Source of the DNA: Flavobacteriaceae bacterium YJPT1-3
Lineage (GTDB): Bacteria; Bacteroidota; Bacteroidia; Flavobacteriales; Flavobacteriaceae
Length of the DNA: 64,000 nucleotides
Reading direction: 5' to 3'
Assembly: GCA_029866965.1 (NCBI GenBank)
Contig: CP123444.1
Span: 2,856,501 to 2,920,500, forward strand
In this document: piece after piece, positions 54,584 to 63,822 of the stretch
How the letters are laid out: each line of letters starts with the position of its first letter
Numbering within the stretch: position 1 is the stretch's first letter
Translations under genes and position numbers: made by a program
Notes under the pieces: generated by a model
The model's input: only the letters and a program-made list of their open reading frames with translations
Told to the model about the DNA's origin: nothing
Databases searched by the model: none

Positions 54584-54648
54584 AGTGTTTTAATCAAATG
54601 CAAAACTACAATTATTATATGGTTCCCTAAAGGGAGCTCTAATGACAA

Positions 54649-55644
54649 TTAAAGAAGTTCCGGGTGGCTCTCACTGAGTTGATCATAGATATCCTTGACA
54701 TCCTGTGCATTTTCTTTCCGCACAATCAAAATGCTATCCGCAGTATCCACCACAATGCAATTTTGCAAGCCTATAAAAAAAGCAGGTCTGCCGGAACCAA
54801 TGAACATGTTTCCCTTAGAATCTATCGGATGACCACTCCCCTTCAAATAATCATAAAGCGCCGTATAGCTGCCCATATCGCTCCATTCAAAATGGCTTGG
54901 CACCACTTTTAAAAGATCGCTTTTTTCCATCACGGCATAGTCGATACTCACATTTGGGATAGCCTCAGAGGCTGACGCGTTCATTTTAGCTCCCTGTCGC
55001 TGCTCAAAAGCGGCTGAAGCTGCCTTGAAAATAGCAGGGGCTAACCGCTCCAGCTCCGCTAAATACACTTGGGCCTTAAAACAAAACATTCCACTGTTCC
55101 ATAGATAGCCTCCCGACTCAACGTATCGCTTAGCAAGCTCCCTAGTTGGTTTTTCTTTATAAGAGATCACCTTTTCTCCATCGAATTCGATGTATCCAAA
55201 ACCGGTCTCCGGTTCTTTTGGGAATACCCCAAAAGTGACGAGAGCTCCGTCTCTAGCTAATTGAAAAGCACGACGCAGAGCGCGGTCATAAGATTCACCC
55301 TCTTTAATGATATGATCGGCTGGAGTTACGAGTAAAATGTCATTCGGTTGACTTGACATGGCTGCGAATGCCACAGCAGCTGCCGTGTTCTTGGCTACTG
55401 TCTCCGTCAATAGGGTAGCTTTATCAATCTTGAGATTCTTTAAACCCACTTTGGACCAATGTTCATTTTCTATGTTTCCAACCACGAGAAGATGATCGGT
55501 AAACTTTGCATTCCGCTTAATCGTTTTTTCGAATAGGGATTCTCCCTCGAAAATATCTAGGTATTGTTTTGGCTTGTTCTTTCGGCTCAATGGCCATAAA
55601 CGGCTTCCCACTCCTCCAGTCAACACGACATGATTTACTTTCAT
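54649..55644 (-). CDS. manC: Mannose-1-phosphate guanylyltransferase
   Basis: 331 residues. VLTGGVGSRLWPLSRKNKPK (8-27) is the GMP/GDP-mannose pyrophosphorylase signature; DILLVTPADHII, ETGFGYIEF, NSGMF and the SDMGSYTALYDYL region follow. No isomerase domain is fused (single-domain form). It makes GDP-mannose for the glycan. It overlaps the rfbD start by 4 bases. Confidence 0.9.
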   Translation of the reverse strand: MKVNHVVLTGGVGSRLWPLSRKNKPKQYLDIFEGESLFEKTIKRNAKFTDHLLVVGNIENEHWSKVGLKNLKIDKATLLTETVAKNTAAAVAFAAMSSQPNDILLVTPADHIIKEGESYDRALRRAFQLARDGALVTFGVFPKEPETGFGYIEFDGEKVISYKEKPTRELAKRYVESGGYLWNSGMFCFKAQVYLAELERLAPAIFKAASAAFEQRQGAKMNASASEAIPNVSIDYAVMEKSDLLKVVPSHFEWSDMGSYTALYDYLKGSGHPIDSKGNMFIGSGRPAFFIGLQNCIVVDTADSILIVRKENAQDVKDIYDQLSESHPELL

Positions 55645-56495
55645 TGTTGCATTTTATTTAAAACGACTTCCCAGGGCTCATTAGCTACACCAAACATACT
55701 CTTTATTTTACATGAATCGAGCACGGCATAGGCCGGTCTTTTTGCTGTTAACGCTAAATGAGAAGTTGGTATTGGCGTAACCTCCGATGTTGGAAAATCT
55801 TGCTGTACTATCGCTTTCGCGAAAGCATACCAACTCGCACTCCCTTCATTACTGAAATGGTAGATCCCCTTATTGGTCTCGTCCATTTGTGGGATCATCG
55901 TAATAAGAGCTGCAGCAAGAGAACTTGCAGACGTAGGCGATCCAATCTGATCACCGACCACCCTTAGTTCCATACCCCGTTGGGCTTTAGCAAGAACACT
56001 TTTATAAAAGTTATGACCGTACTCACTATACACCCAGGAAGATCGTACAATCGCGTATTTTTTTAATTTGGAGCGCAAGATGACTTCTTCTCCAGCACGC
56101 TTTGAGGCCCCGTACACACTAATAGGATTTGGCTGATCTTCTTCCGTATACGGAGTTCTTTTCTGACCATCAAAAACATAATCGGTGGACAGATGGATCA
56201 AAGCTGTTGCCCTGCCCTCTATCGCCTCAATAAGATTTTTAACGCCACCTTCATTGATGCTGTATGCCAATTCGCTTTTTTCCTCCGCTTGGTCTACTTG
56301 GGTGTAGGCCGCCGTATTGATGATCACATCCGGCTTCCACTGCGCAATAAATTCAGCGACCTGATCGGGCTTCGTGAGGTCTAATTCTGAACGCGTGGCG
56401 AATTTAAAGATAAATCCAGTGTCCTCAAGATTTTGGATGGCTGTCGCCAACTGTCCCCCGCCTCCGGTAACCAGTACTCTTGGTTTACCACGCAT
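55641..56495 (-). CDS. rfbD: dTDP-4-dehydrorhamnose reductase
   Basis: 284 residues, SDR fold: VLVTGGGGQLATAIQNLE at the start, DVIINTAAYTQVDQAE, LIHLSTDYVFDGQKRTPYTE and the catalytic YGASKRAGEE. It is the last step of dTDP-L-rhamnose synthesis. It overlaps rfbC by 11 bases. A perfect palindrome copy (55813-55826) reads Y-A-F-A-K-A. Confidence 0.93.
   Translation of the reverse strand: MRGKPRVLVTGGGGQLATAIQNLEDTGFIFKFATRSELDLTKPDQVAEFIAQWKPDVIINTAAYTQVDQAEEKSELAYSINEGGVKNLIEAIEGRATALIHLSTDYVFDGQKRTPYTEEDQPNPISVYGASKRAGEEVILRSKLKKYAIVRSSWVYSEYGHNFYKSVLAKAQRGMELRVVGDQIGSPTSASSLAAALITMIPQMDETNKGIYHFSNEGSASWYAFAKAIVQQDFPTSEVTPIPTSHLALTAKRPAYAVLDSCKIKSMFGVANEPWEVVLNKMQQ
55813..55826. repeat. Palindrome GCTTTCGCGAAAGC in rfbD
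   Basis: A perfect copy, read A-F-A-K-A in the gene frame. Confidence 0.8.
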
Positions 56496-57045
56496 AACTT
56501 TCGGTCATTACTTCAGCAAAAGTGGGCCAACTCCTGTCTTTTTCAGAAACTAAGGCCTTCGAATCGGGTATTTCCCAATCTATATCTAGGTCGGTATCAT
56601 TAAAAACAATGCCAGATTCAGCCTGAGGATTATAGAAAGTATCACACTTATAAAGCACCTTGGCCTGATCGGAAAGTACGGAGAAACCATGTGCGAACCC
56701 CTTGGGCAAAAAAAGCTGTAATCCGTTATCTGCTGATAATTCTTGAGTGATGACCTGACCAAACGTCTTGGAGGTGGCACGCAGATCGACTCCTACGTCC
56801 AAAATATTCCCTTCTACCACCCGGATCAGCTTTGATTGCGCATGAGGTGGTTTTTGAAAATGTAAGCCGCGTAAGACTCCGTACGTTGACACGCTTTCAT
56901 TATCCTGCACAAAGCTTATATCTAAACCGGTCCGTTCTTGAAAAGTTCGGGCGTGGAACGACTCCACAAAGTAGCCCCGAGCATCGCGATGAACATCGGG
57001 ATTGATCAGGAAAACATCCTTAAATTCGGTCCTATATACGTTCAT
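56485..57045 (-). CDS. rfbC: dTDP-4-dehydrorhamnose 3,5-epimerase
   Basis: 186 residues, cupin fold. The catalytic His62 lies in RGLHFQKPPHAQSKL, with GNILDVGVDLR and YKCDTFYNP later. Part of the RfbBACD set; overlaps rfbA and rfbD by a few bases. Confidence 0.94.
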   Translation of the reverse strand: MNVYRTEFKDVFLINPDVHRDARGYFVESFHARTFQERTGLDISFVQDNESVSTYGVLRGLHFQKPPHAQSKLIRVVEGNILDVGVDLRATSKTFGQVITQELSADNGLQLFLPKGFAHGFSVLSDQAKVLYKCDTFYNPQAESGIVFNDTDLDIDWEIPDSKALVSEKDRSWPTFAEVMTESYAW

Positions 57046-57899
57046 TCTAATCCTTTTAAATAATCCGCATAAGGAGTGTTGCCGTAATATTCAGCACGCT
57101 TCGCCAACTGATCTCTATCAATAAATCCCTGTAATAAAGCAATTTCCTCTATGCACCCGATCTTGAATTGCTGACGGTGCTCAATAGCCTTGACAAAATC
57201 AGTTGCCTCTTCCAGAGAGTCAATGGTGCCGGTATCAAACCAGGTCATTCCTCGGCGCAGGGGCACTACAGTCAATTGTCCTTTGAGCAAATACTGATTA
57301 TTAATCTCGGTGATCTCTAGTTCCCCTCTAGTTGATGGATTAATCGTTTTTGCCATCTTAACCACCTGGTTGTCGTAAAAGTAGATGCCTGGTACTGCAA
57401 ATTTTGATTTAGGCTGACTTGGTTTCTCCTCAATTAAAGTGGCTTTATTATTCTCGTCAAAAGACACCACTCCATAGCGCTGTGGATCTTTTACCGGAAA
57501 GGCAAAAATAACCCCCCCATGAGGTTGGGTCTGGTCTTGAAGCATCTGGGTGAGTCCGTTTCCATAAAAAATATTGTCTCCCAGTATCAGGCAAACAGGA
57601 TCGGCACCAATAAAATCAGCACCAATTAGAAAAGCTTCGGCAATGCCGTTGGGTTCATCTTGAACCGCATATTCAAAAGTGCATCCTAGCTCCCTTCCGT
57701 CCCCCAACAGTCTCTTGAATGCCTCTTGGTCATGTGCAGTCGTAATGATCAAAATTTCCCGGATACCGGCTAGCATAAGTACCGACAAAGGATAGTAGAT
57801 CATGGGCTTATCGTAAACCGGAAGCAATTGCTTACTCACCGCTATGGTGAGTGGGTATAATCGCGTCCCGGTGCCTCCGGCTAGAATGATTCCTTTCAT
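57042..57899 (-). CDS. rfbA: Glucose-1-phosphate thymidylyltransferase
   Basis: 285 residues. LAGGTGTRLYPLT (6-18), KQLLPVYDKPMIYYPLSVLM and GDNIFYGNGL are the family's nucleotide- and sugar-binding motifs. First step of dTDP-rhamnose synthesis. It overlaps rfbB by 4 bases. Confidence 0.95.
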   Translation of the reverse strand: MKGIILAGGTGTRLYPLTIAVSKQLLPVYDKPMIYYPLSVLMLAGIREILIITTAHDQEAFKRLLGDGRELGCTFEYAVQDEPNGIAEAFLIGADFIGADPVCLILGDNIFYGNGLTQMLQDQTQPHGGVIFAFPVKDPQRYGVVSFDENNKATLIEEKPSQPKSKFAVPGIYFYDNQVVKMAKTINPSTRGELEITEINNQYLLKGQLTVVPLRRGMTWFDTGTIDSLEEATDFVKAIEHRQQFKIGCIEEIALLQGFIDRDQLAKRAEYYGNTPYADYLKGLE

Positions 57900-58960
57900 A
57901 CAGTTTTATAATGTCGCTCGTAATATGTCTTGTAGGCCCCGGATGCAACTTCTGTGAGCCAATCGGGATGGTCCAGGTACCAATCAACAGTCTTGCGCAA
58001 GCCCTCCTGAAAGTTCGTTTTAGGTTTCCAGCCTAATTCCTTCCTTATTTTCGAGGCATCAATGGCGTAACGCTTATCGTGCCCAGCACGATCGCTTACA
58101 TATGAAATCAAAGACGCACTGTGACCTTTCTTTCGGGAAAGTTTTTCATCCATTATATCACAGAGCTGATGCACCAAGTCAATGTTCTTCCATTCATTAT
58201 TCCCGCCAATAAGATAGGTAGACCCGGGTGTGCCTTTTTGCAAGCAAGTCCAAATGGCATCTATATGATCTTCCACATACAACCAATCGCGTACCTGCAG
58301 TCCGTCTCCATAGACAGGCAAAGGCTGTTCATGGATGCAATTATTAATCATGAGCGGTATCAATTTTTCAGGAAACTGATAGGGACCGTAATTATTCGAA
58401 CAATTGGAGACGATATAAGGCAATTGATAAGTTTCACCATAGGCGCGTACAAAATGGTCCGAGCTCGCTTTGGAGGCCGAATACGGCGATCTGGGGTCGT
58501 AAGGCGTATTTTCATTAAAAAAACCTTCAGGACCCAGGGAGCCAAATACCTCATCGGTACTGATGTGGTAAAACAGTTTATTCCGAAAGTCTCCATTCCA
58601 ATGATGAAGACAAGCATTGAGCAGATTAAGTGTCCCTAAAACATTGGTCTCCGCAAATAGCGTAGGATTTGAAATCGAACGATCTACATGACTCTCTGCA
58701 GCTAGGTGAATAACCACATTGATTTCATGCTTTTTTAAGATCTGTTGCACGAGACTGGTATCGCAAATATCGCCTTTAATGAAGGTATAGTTAGAAGCCG
58801 ACTCGATATCTCTCAAATTGGCCAGATTACCGGCATAGGTCAACAAGTCTAAATTATAAATTTGATTTCCGGAGTTTAACCCCACGAGATGACGCACGAG
58901 GTGTGAACCGATAAAACCGGCTCCGCCTGTGACCAAAATATTGGATTTATAAGCGTCCAT
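57896..58960 (-). CDS. rfbB: dTDP-glucose 4,6-dehydratase
   Basis: 354 residues. NAD motif GGAGFIGSH (12-20), AAESHVDRSI, STDEVFGSLG and the YSASKASSDHFVRAY catalytic motif. Its start overlaps the TviB-type gene by 14 bases, so nucleotide-sugar genes are strictly coupled. Confidence 0.95.
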   Translation of the reverse strand: MDAYKSNILVTGGAGFIGSHLVRHLVGLNSGNQIYNLDLLTYAGNLANLRDIESASNYTFIKGDICDTSLVQQILKKHEINVVIHLAAESHVDRSISNPTLFAETNVLGTLNLLNACLHHWNGDFRNKLFYHISTDEVFGSLGPEGFFNENTPYDPRSPYSASKASSDHFVRAYGETYQLPYIVSNCSNNYGPYQFPEKLIPLMINNCIHEQPLPVYGDGLQVRDWLYVEDHIDAIWTCLQKGTPGSTYLIGGNNEWKNIDLVHQLCDIMDEKLSRKKGHSASLISYVSDRAGHDKRYAIDASKIRKELGWKPKTNFQEGLRKTVDWYLDHPDWLTEVASGAYKTYYERHYKTV

Positions 58961-60233
58961 CTACGGTCTCGTTTAAGAATCCTTTGACGTCATAAATGAC
59001 TCCGGGGGAAGTTACCAACTGATTCACCTTAAGATCGGCAAATTCTTGGTGGGCCACTGCAAGGATAACGGCCTGATATTTTGTATTCGAAATCGTCTTT
59101 TCTAAATCAAACTGAAATTCTTTATGCACCGCTTCGGCAGAAGCATGCGGATCATAAACCGTAACCTCCGTCCCGAATTCCTTTAAACTGTTGATTACAT
59201 CTACCACACGTGTATTTCTAACATCTGGACAATTCTCTTTAAAGGTGATACCCAACACCAAAACCTTGGCACCTTTGATGGGAATATTCTTTTGAACCAT
59301 CAGTTTAACGACCTGACCGGCCACATAATTGCCCATAGAGTCATTCAGTCGGCGCCCCGCCAAAATAATCTCGGGATGATAGCCAATTTCGATCGCTTTT
59401 TGAGCCAGGTAGTAGGGATCAACTCCTATACAATGACCCCCCACCAGTCCCGGTTTAAAATTCAAGAAATTCCATTTCGTACCCGCTGCCTCGAGAACCT
59501 CAGCCGTGTCAATTCCGAGCGCATTAAAGATTTTAGCGAGTTCATTGACGAATGCGATATTGATATCTCGCTGGGAGTTCTCAATGACCTTGGCCGCCTC
59601 GGCAACTTTGATTGATGGGGCCAGATAGGTGCCGGCTTCGACCACCGACGCATACAATCCATCAATCGCTTTGGCGCTTTCTGGCGTTGATCCTGAGGTA
59701 ACCTTTTTAATTTTCTCTACGGTATGTTTCTTATCTCCTGGATTGATGCGCTCGGGAGAATACCCCACAAAAAAATCAGTATTCAAGCTCAATCCGGAAA
59801 GCGCTTCCAGTATGGGTACGCAGATCTCCTCTGTAGCTCCGGGATAGACCGTAGATTCAAAAATAACCGTAGTTCCTTTGCTCATGTTTCGGCCCACGGT
59901 AGCCGTAGCCCGTTTTAAGGGTTGGAAATCAGGTTGATTGTTTTGATCTACAGGAGTGGGTACGGTCACTATATAATAATCGCAGCCTGCGAGGTGCTCT
60001 TCCGACGAAATGGCCCATAGTCCAGGATTTGCCTTGTCTAGCACGTTTTTGTTGAGTACCTTTTTCAACACTGCCGAAGTCAACTCCTTGGTGCGGTCAT
60101 GGCCTGCATTGATCTCTTCCACACGCTGGATATCAATATCGAAGCCAAGGACTGCATAGCGTGTGGCAAACAACCGAGCTAACGGGAGTCCTACATAACC
60201 CAATCCAATAATCGCCAGACGTTTTTTAGACAT
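58947..60233 (-). CDS. UDP-HexNAc (TviB/WbpA-like) 6-dehydrogenase
   Basis: 428 residues. GLGYVGLPLARLFA (10-23), VPTPVDQNNQPDF, ESTVYPGATEEICVPILE and the catalytic Cys268 in GLVGGHCIGVDPYYLA match TviB-type enzymes, which oxidise UDP-GlcNAc or UDP-GalNAc to the uronic acid. The adjacent epimerase supports a TviB/TviC pair making UDP-GalNAcA. It overlaps the epimerase gene by 8 bases. Confidence 0.88.
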   Translation of the reverse strand: MSKKRLAIIGLGYVGLPLARLFATRYAVLGFDIDIQRVEEINAGHDRTKELTSAVLKKVLNKNVLDKANPGLWAISSEEHLAGCDYYIVTVPTPVDQNNQPDFQPLKRATATVGRNMSKGTTVIFESTVYPGATEEICVPILEALSGLSLNTDFFVGYSPERINPGDKKHTVEKIKKVTSGSTPESAKAIDGLYASVVEAGTYLAPSIKVAEAAKVIENSQRDINIAFVNELAKIFNALGIDTAEVLEAAGTKWNFLNFKPGLVGGHCIGVDPYYLAQKAIEIGYHPEIILAGRRLNDSMGNYVAGQVVKLMVQKNIPIKGAKVLVLGITFKENCPDVRNTRVVDVINSLKEFGTEVTVYDPHASAEAVHKEFQFDLEKTISNTKYQAVILAVAHQEFADLKVNQLVTSPGVIYDVKGFLNETVDGRL

Positions 60234-61287
60234 TAGTTTTATTCTTTAAATGCTGTATGTACCAGGGCATCGCTTTTTTGAGGCCGGACTGCAAAGGTAC
60301 GGCACACTGATAATCCAATAGCTCTTCAGCACGAGTGATGGATGCCAAAGAATGGGGCACATCGCCCGCACGTTTAGGGCCAAATTTCATTGAAATATCC
60401 TGAATTTTTGGATCACTTGTAGTCAAAATGGTACGGATATGGCTAGCCAAATCCTGTATCGTACATTGGTTGCCACAGGCCACATTGTAAACGGTGTTCA
60501 ATGCTTCTTTTTTAGTGGTGCAAAGTGCTAGTAAATTAGCTTGAACCACGTTCTTTACATAAGTAAAATCTCTGGAATAGCTTCCATCTCCATGGATGAT
60601 GGGAGATTCTCCATGGAGAAAAGCCTTGACGAATTTGGGGATGACCGCAGCATAGGCGCCGTCTGGATCCTGTCGCTCTCCAAAAACGTTGAAATAGCGC
60701 AGACCAATAGTGTCGATGCCGTAGTGATCATGGAATACCTGAGCGTATAACTCATTGGTGTATTTGGTAATCGCGTAGGGCGACAGTGGTCTTCCTATGC
60801 GATCTTCTTGTTTGGGAAGCTCCTTAGAATCACCGTAAGTAGAGGAGCTTGCAGCATAGACAAAACGTTGAACATCGACTGACTTGGCTGCCCACAGCAT
60901 GTTCAGGAATCCGGTAGTATTCACCTCATGGGTAAGCATCGGATCTTTCAATGAGCGAGGAACAGATCCCAAGGCCGCCTGATGTAGCACAAAATCGATA
61001 TCCTTGACTGCCTCCAGACAGGTATCCAGAGATCGAATATCCCCTTCTAGAAATTCAAAATGGGGGTGCTCCTTAAAGTTTGATAAATTCCGCGCAAATC
61101 CGGTAGCAAGATTATCCAAACATCGTACTTGAGCTCCTAGCTCCAGCAAACGTTCACAGAGGTGCGAACCGATAAAACCGGCTCCGCCAGTCACTAAAAC
61201 TTTCGAGCCTTCTAAAAAGGAAAAGGAGTGTTGGGACAAGTCGTTTAATTTGCCCGCTAAGATACAGTAATTCTGCAGCATGCTCAA
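60226..61287 (-). CDS. TviC/WbpP-like UDP-HexNAc C4-epimerase
   Basis: 353 residues. KVLVTGGAGFIGSHLCERLL lies at about 29-48, preceded by a poorly conserved leader, and AASSSTYGDSKELPKQED and SPYAITKYTNELYAQVF follow. The A-S-S-S-T-Y-G pattern is typical of UDP-GlcNAc(A) 4-epimerases of the WbpP/TviC type. The N-terminal 20 residues overlap a possible promoter, so a later TTG start is likely. It is the first gene of the polysaccharide locus. Confidence 0.83.
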   Translation of the reverse strand: MSMLQNYCILAGKLNDLSQHSFSFLEGSKVLVTGGAGFIGSHLCERLLELGAQVRCLDNLATGFARNLSNFKEHPHFEFLEGDIRSLDTCLEAVKDIDFVLHQAALGSVPRSLKDPMLTHEVNTTGFLNMLWAAKSVDVQRFVYAASSSTYGDSKELPKQEDRIGRPLSPYAITKYTNELYAQVFHDHYGIDTIGLRYFNVFGERQDPDGAYAAVIPKFVKAFLHGESPIIHGDGSYSRDFTYVKNVVQANLLALCTTKKEALNTVYNVACGNQCTIQDLASHIRTILTTSDPKIQDISMKFGPKRAGDVPHSLASITRAEELLDYQCAVPLQSGLKKAMPWYIQHLKNKTNV

Positions 61288-61436
61288 GACACTCCATCAG
61301 CCATGATGCTTTACGCAATCTTTAGAGCTCTTAACAGCTGGCGTTAAACTTATACTAAACCGGCCACCACAATTGGCTAGAGGATTTAGCAATAGTATTT
61401 TTACATAGAATCAAACAAAAACTATAACTAAAACCT

Positions 61437-61925
61437 ATGAACTATCTAAATTTAGATACTAAGAAGTCGGCTAAAACAGTAGATCAGCTGAACATACTAC
61501 TCGCCGACTATCACTTATACTACCAAAAACTAAGAAACTTTCATTGGAACATCGTTGGACGAAGCTTTTTTGACCTTCATGAACAATTTGAGCAAATGTA
61601 TGATGACGCCAAAATAAAGGTCGATGAGATTGCAGAACGCATTTTAACGCTGCGTCACCAACCTACTAGCAACTACAGCGACTATTTAAAGAGCTCCAAC
61701 CTGAGCGAATCACCATCGGATATTTCAGATCATAAGATGATTGATATTCTATTGGACGATCATGGAGCCATCCTCAAACAAATGACCAAAGTGGTAGAAA
61801 CCGCCGATAAAAATGGCGATGAAGGAACCATTGATCTTATAGGAGCTTACATTCGCGAACTGGAGAAAACGAGTTGGATGCTCGATGCCTGGAGAATGAA
61901 AACTACAGATAACCATAAAAAATAG
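61437..61925 (+). CDS. dps: Dps-family ferritin-like protein
   Basis: 162 residues, four-helix bundle. Ferroxidase residues: His36 in FHWNIVGRSFFDLHEQFEQM, His48, Asp63 and Glu67 in KVDEIAER. It stores iron and protects DNA in stress. The stop is one base before the MscS start, so the two are co-transcribed; terminator follows MscS. Confidence 0.92.
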   Translation: MNYLNLDTKKSAKTVDQLNILLADYHLYYQKLRNFHWNIVGRSFFDLHEQFEQMYDDAKIKVDEIAERILTLRHQPTSNYSDYLKSSNLSESPSDISDHKMIDILLDDHGAILKQMTKVVETADKNGDEGTIDLIGAYIRELEKTSWMLDAWRMKTTDNHKK

Positions 61926-61926
61926 T

Positions 61927-62859
61927 ATGCTTTTTCAACTTTTACTTCTTCAAAATTCGGACAAAAAAGGCTTTAGCTGGTCGGGAGCGGTAGAGTCGCT
62001 CTGGGACAAATTGGGCAATTGGGGAGAATCCATCATTCTGAAACTTCCCAACTTCATCATGGCCGTTATTGCCTTTGCAATCTTTTGGATCCTGGCAAAA
62101 TACGTTTCCAAATTAGTGCGTAATGTACTCATGCGCACGGTAAAGCAAGATTCAATCAAGGTGATTGCCGGAAAAGTCAGTTTTGCGGTTACTGTCCTCA
62201 TTGGATTTTTTATCGCCTTGGGTCTCATGGACCTCGATAAAGTACTGACTTCTGTACTGGCCGGTGCTGGTGTAGTCGGTTTGGCTATCGGTCTGGCCTT
62301 GCAAGGAACATTAAACAATACATTCTCCGGAGTTATTCTTTCTTTCTTGCCCAAAATTCAATTAGGCGATTGGGTAGAGACTAATGGCTTTGCAGGAACC
62401 GTGGTCGATATCAACCTGAGAAGCATCGTCATACAGGGGGCAGATAACAATCTGGTCATGATCCCAAATGCCAAGATTATTGATGAACCCTTTAAAAACT
62501 TTACCCAAACTCAGCGTTCACGGGTGATGGTAAATTGCGGCGTTGGTTATGAATCAGATCTTGAAGCGGTACAAAAATTAACCGTCGATCTGATTGGCGA
62601 AATTTTCCCGCAAAATGACCAGGAGGAGATCGAGTTTTTCTACCAGGAATTTGGTGACAGCTCCATCAACTTCGTCCTCCGGTTCTGGACAGATATCACC
62701 AAGCAAAAAGATGTATTAGTCGCACAGAATAAAGCGATTATCGCCATCAAGAAACGCTTCGATGAACATGATATTAATATTCCTTTCCCGATACGCACCT
62801 TGGACTTCGGGAAAAATAAATTCCGTTCTGAAACCATTACGATTGCAAAAAGTGAATAA
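61927..62859 (+). CDS. MscS-family mechanosensitive channel
   Basis: 310 residues: three membrane helices (about 38-60, 80-97 and 105-125), the pore-lining TM3 with AGAGVVGLAIGLALQGTLNN, then the beta domain (GDWVETNGFAGTVVDINLRS, VMIPNAKII) and the C-terminal alpha/beta domain. It releases solutes upon osmotic downshock. The start is directly after dps. Confidence 0.92.
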   Translation: MLFQLLLLQNSDKKGFSWSGAVESLWDKLGNWGESIILKLPNFIMAVIAFAIFWILAKYVSKLVRNVLMRTVKQDSIKVIAGKVSFAVTVLIGFFIALGLMDLDKVLTSVLAGAGVVGLAIGLALQGTLNNTFSGVILSFLPKIQLGDWVETNGFAGTVVDINLRSIVIQGADNNLVMIPNAKIIDEPFKNFTQTQRSRVMVNCGVGYESDLEAVQKLTVDLIGEIFPQNDQEEIEFFYQEFGDSSINFVLRFWTDITKQKDVLVAQNKAIIAIKKRFDEHDINIPFPIRTLDFGKNKFRSETITIAKSE

Positions 62860-62888
62860 TCCAATTAACTGCCTTTTATAAATCTAAT

Positions 62889-62914
62889 AAAACCCTCCAT
62901 TTCGGCGGGTTTTT
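62889..62914 (+). terminator. Terminator of the dps-mscS transcript
   Basis: A 10-bp stem with one mismatch (AAAACCCTCC at 62889-62898 with GGCGGGTTTT at 62904-62913) followed by T-rich sequence, 30 bases after the stop. Confidence 0.65.
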
Positions 62915-62932
62915 CTCTATATTTTATCCACC

Positions 62933-63811
62933 ATGAAGAATCGTGCCCTTTCCCTAATCTTTTTGCCGCTTTTCCTGAGCTGCCAGGACTATGGTAAGTT
63001 GACCATTAAAGCCAATCTTCCTCGTACCCTGGCCGAGGTCTCCGGGAACGCCACCGTACCGGGATCAGATAAACTCTATGCATTGAACGATGGCGGAAAT
63101 GAGAACCATCTTTACGCGTTGGACTCCCTGGGGAATATCGTGCAGGAACTGATTATTGCAGGCTCAAAGAATAAAGATTGGGAAGATCTGGCTAGCGATC
63201 CTTATGGTAACCTTTACATAGGAGATTTTGGAAACAATGAAAATGACCGAAGGAAATTCACCATCTATACGGTAGAAAACGTGCTGCAATATCAAAAAGA
63301 GATCGATACCGCTTTCGCGAAAGCGACTCATTTCCGATTACCGGATCAGGAGAAAAAGCCTAAACGCAATCGCTATACGGACAAAGATTTTGAAGCATTG
63401 ATCGTCTATAAGAATAACTTCTACATTTTCTCTAAAAACCATCTCAAGGACTTTGACGGGACCACCCGAGTCTACCGGATTCCTGCACAGCAAGGAGAAT
63501 TTATAGCCGAGGCCATGGGCTCTTTCAAGACCTGTGATGATCCGGATGATTGTTTTGTTACGGCTGCTGCGCTCAATGCCACCCAAGACCGACTGGTTTT
63601 GCTTACCCATGACAAAGTCTTTCTCATCACTCAATTCAATGATCAGGATTTCTTTAGTGGACGCATCCAAAAGAAGAAGTTAAAGCACCGCTCTCAAAAA
63701 GAAGGAATCGCCTTTAAAAACGATTCCATAGTCTTTATTACCGATGAGCGTAGAGCACAGACGGGTGGAAATTTGTATACCTTTTCTCTGCAAAAAAACA
63801 AGAACAAGTAA
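62933..63811 (+). CDS. Lipoprotein with beta-propeller-like domain
   Basis: 292 residues. Signal peptide with a lipobox-like SLIFLPLFLSC, Cys17. The body has repeated propeller-like strands (ALNDGGNENHLYALDSLGNI, DWEDLASDPYGNLYIGDFGN, LVLLTHDKVFLITQFND). A perfect 16-bp palindrome (63310-63325) reads T-A-F-A-K-A. The function is unknown. Confidence 0.65.
   Translation: MKNRALSLIFLPLFLSCQDYGKLTIKANLPRTLAEVSGNATVPGSDKLYALNDGGNENHLYALDSLGNIVQELIIAGSKNKDWEDLASDPYGNLYIGDFGNNENDRRKFTIYTVENVLQYQKEIDTAFAKATHFRLPDQEKKPKRNRYTDKDFEALIVYKNNFYIFSKNHLKDFDGTTRVYRIPAQQGEFIAEAMGSFKTCDDPDDCFVTAAALNATQDRLVLLTHDKVFLITQFNDQDFFSGRIQKKKLKHRSQKEGIAFKNDSIVFITDERRAQTGGNLYTFSLQKNKNK
63310..63325. repeat. Palindrome CGCTTTCGCGAAAGCG in the lipoprotein gene
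   Basis: A perfect 16-bp inverted repeat around the recurring 14-mer, in frame as A-F-A-K-A. Confidence 0.85.
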
Positions 63812-63822
63812 ACCGGTCTTAA

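Noticed and set aside
58121-58639. 172-residue plus-strand frame in rfbB
   Set aside because: Antisense of the strongly conserved rfbB; no start signal or family resemblance.
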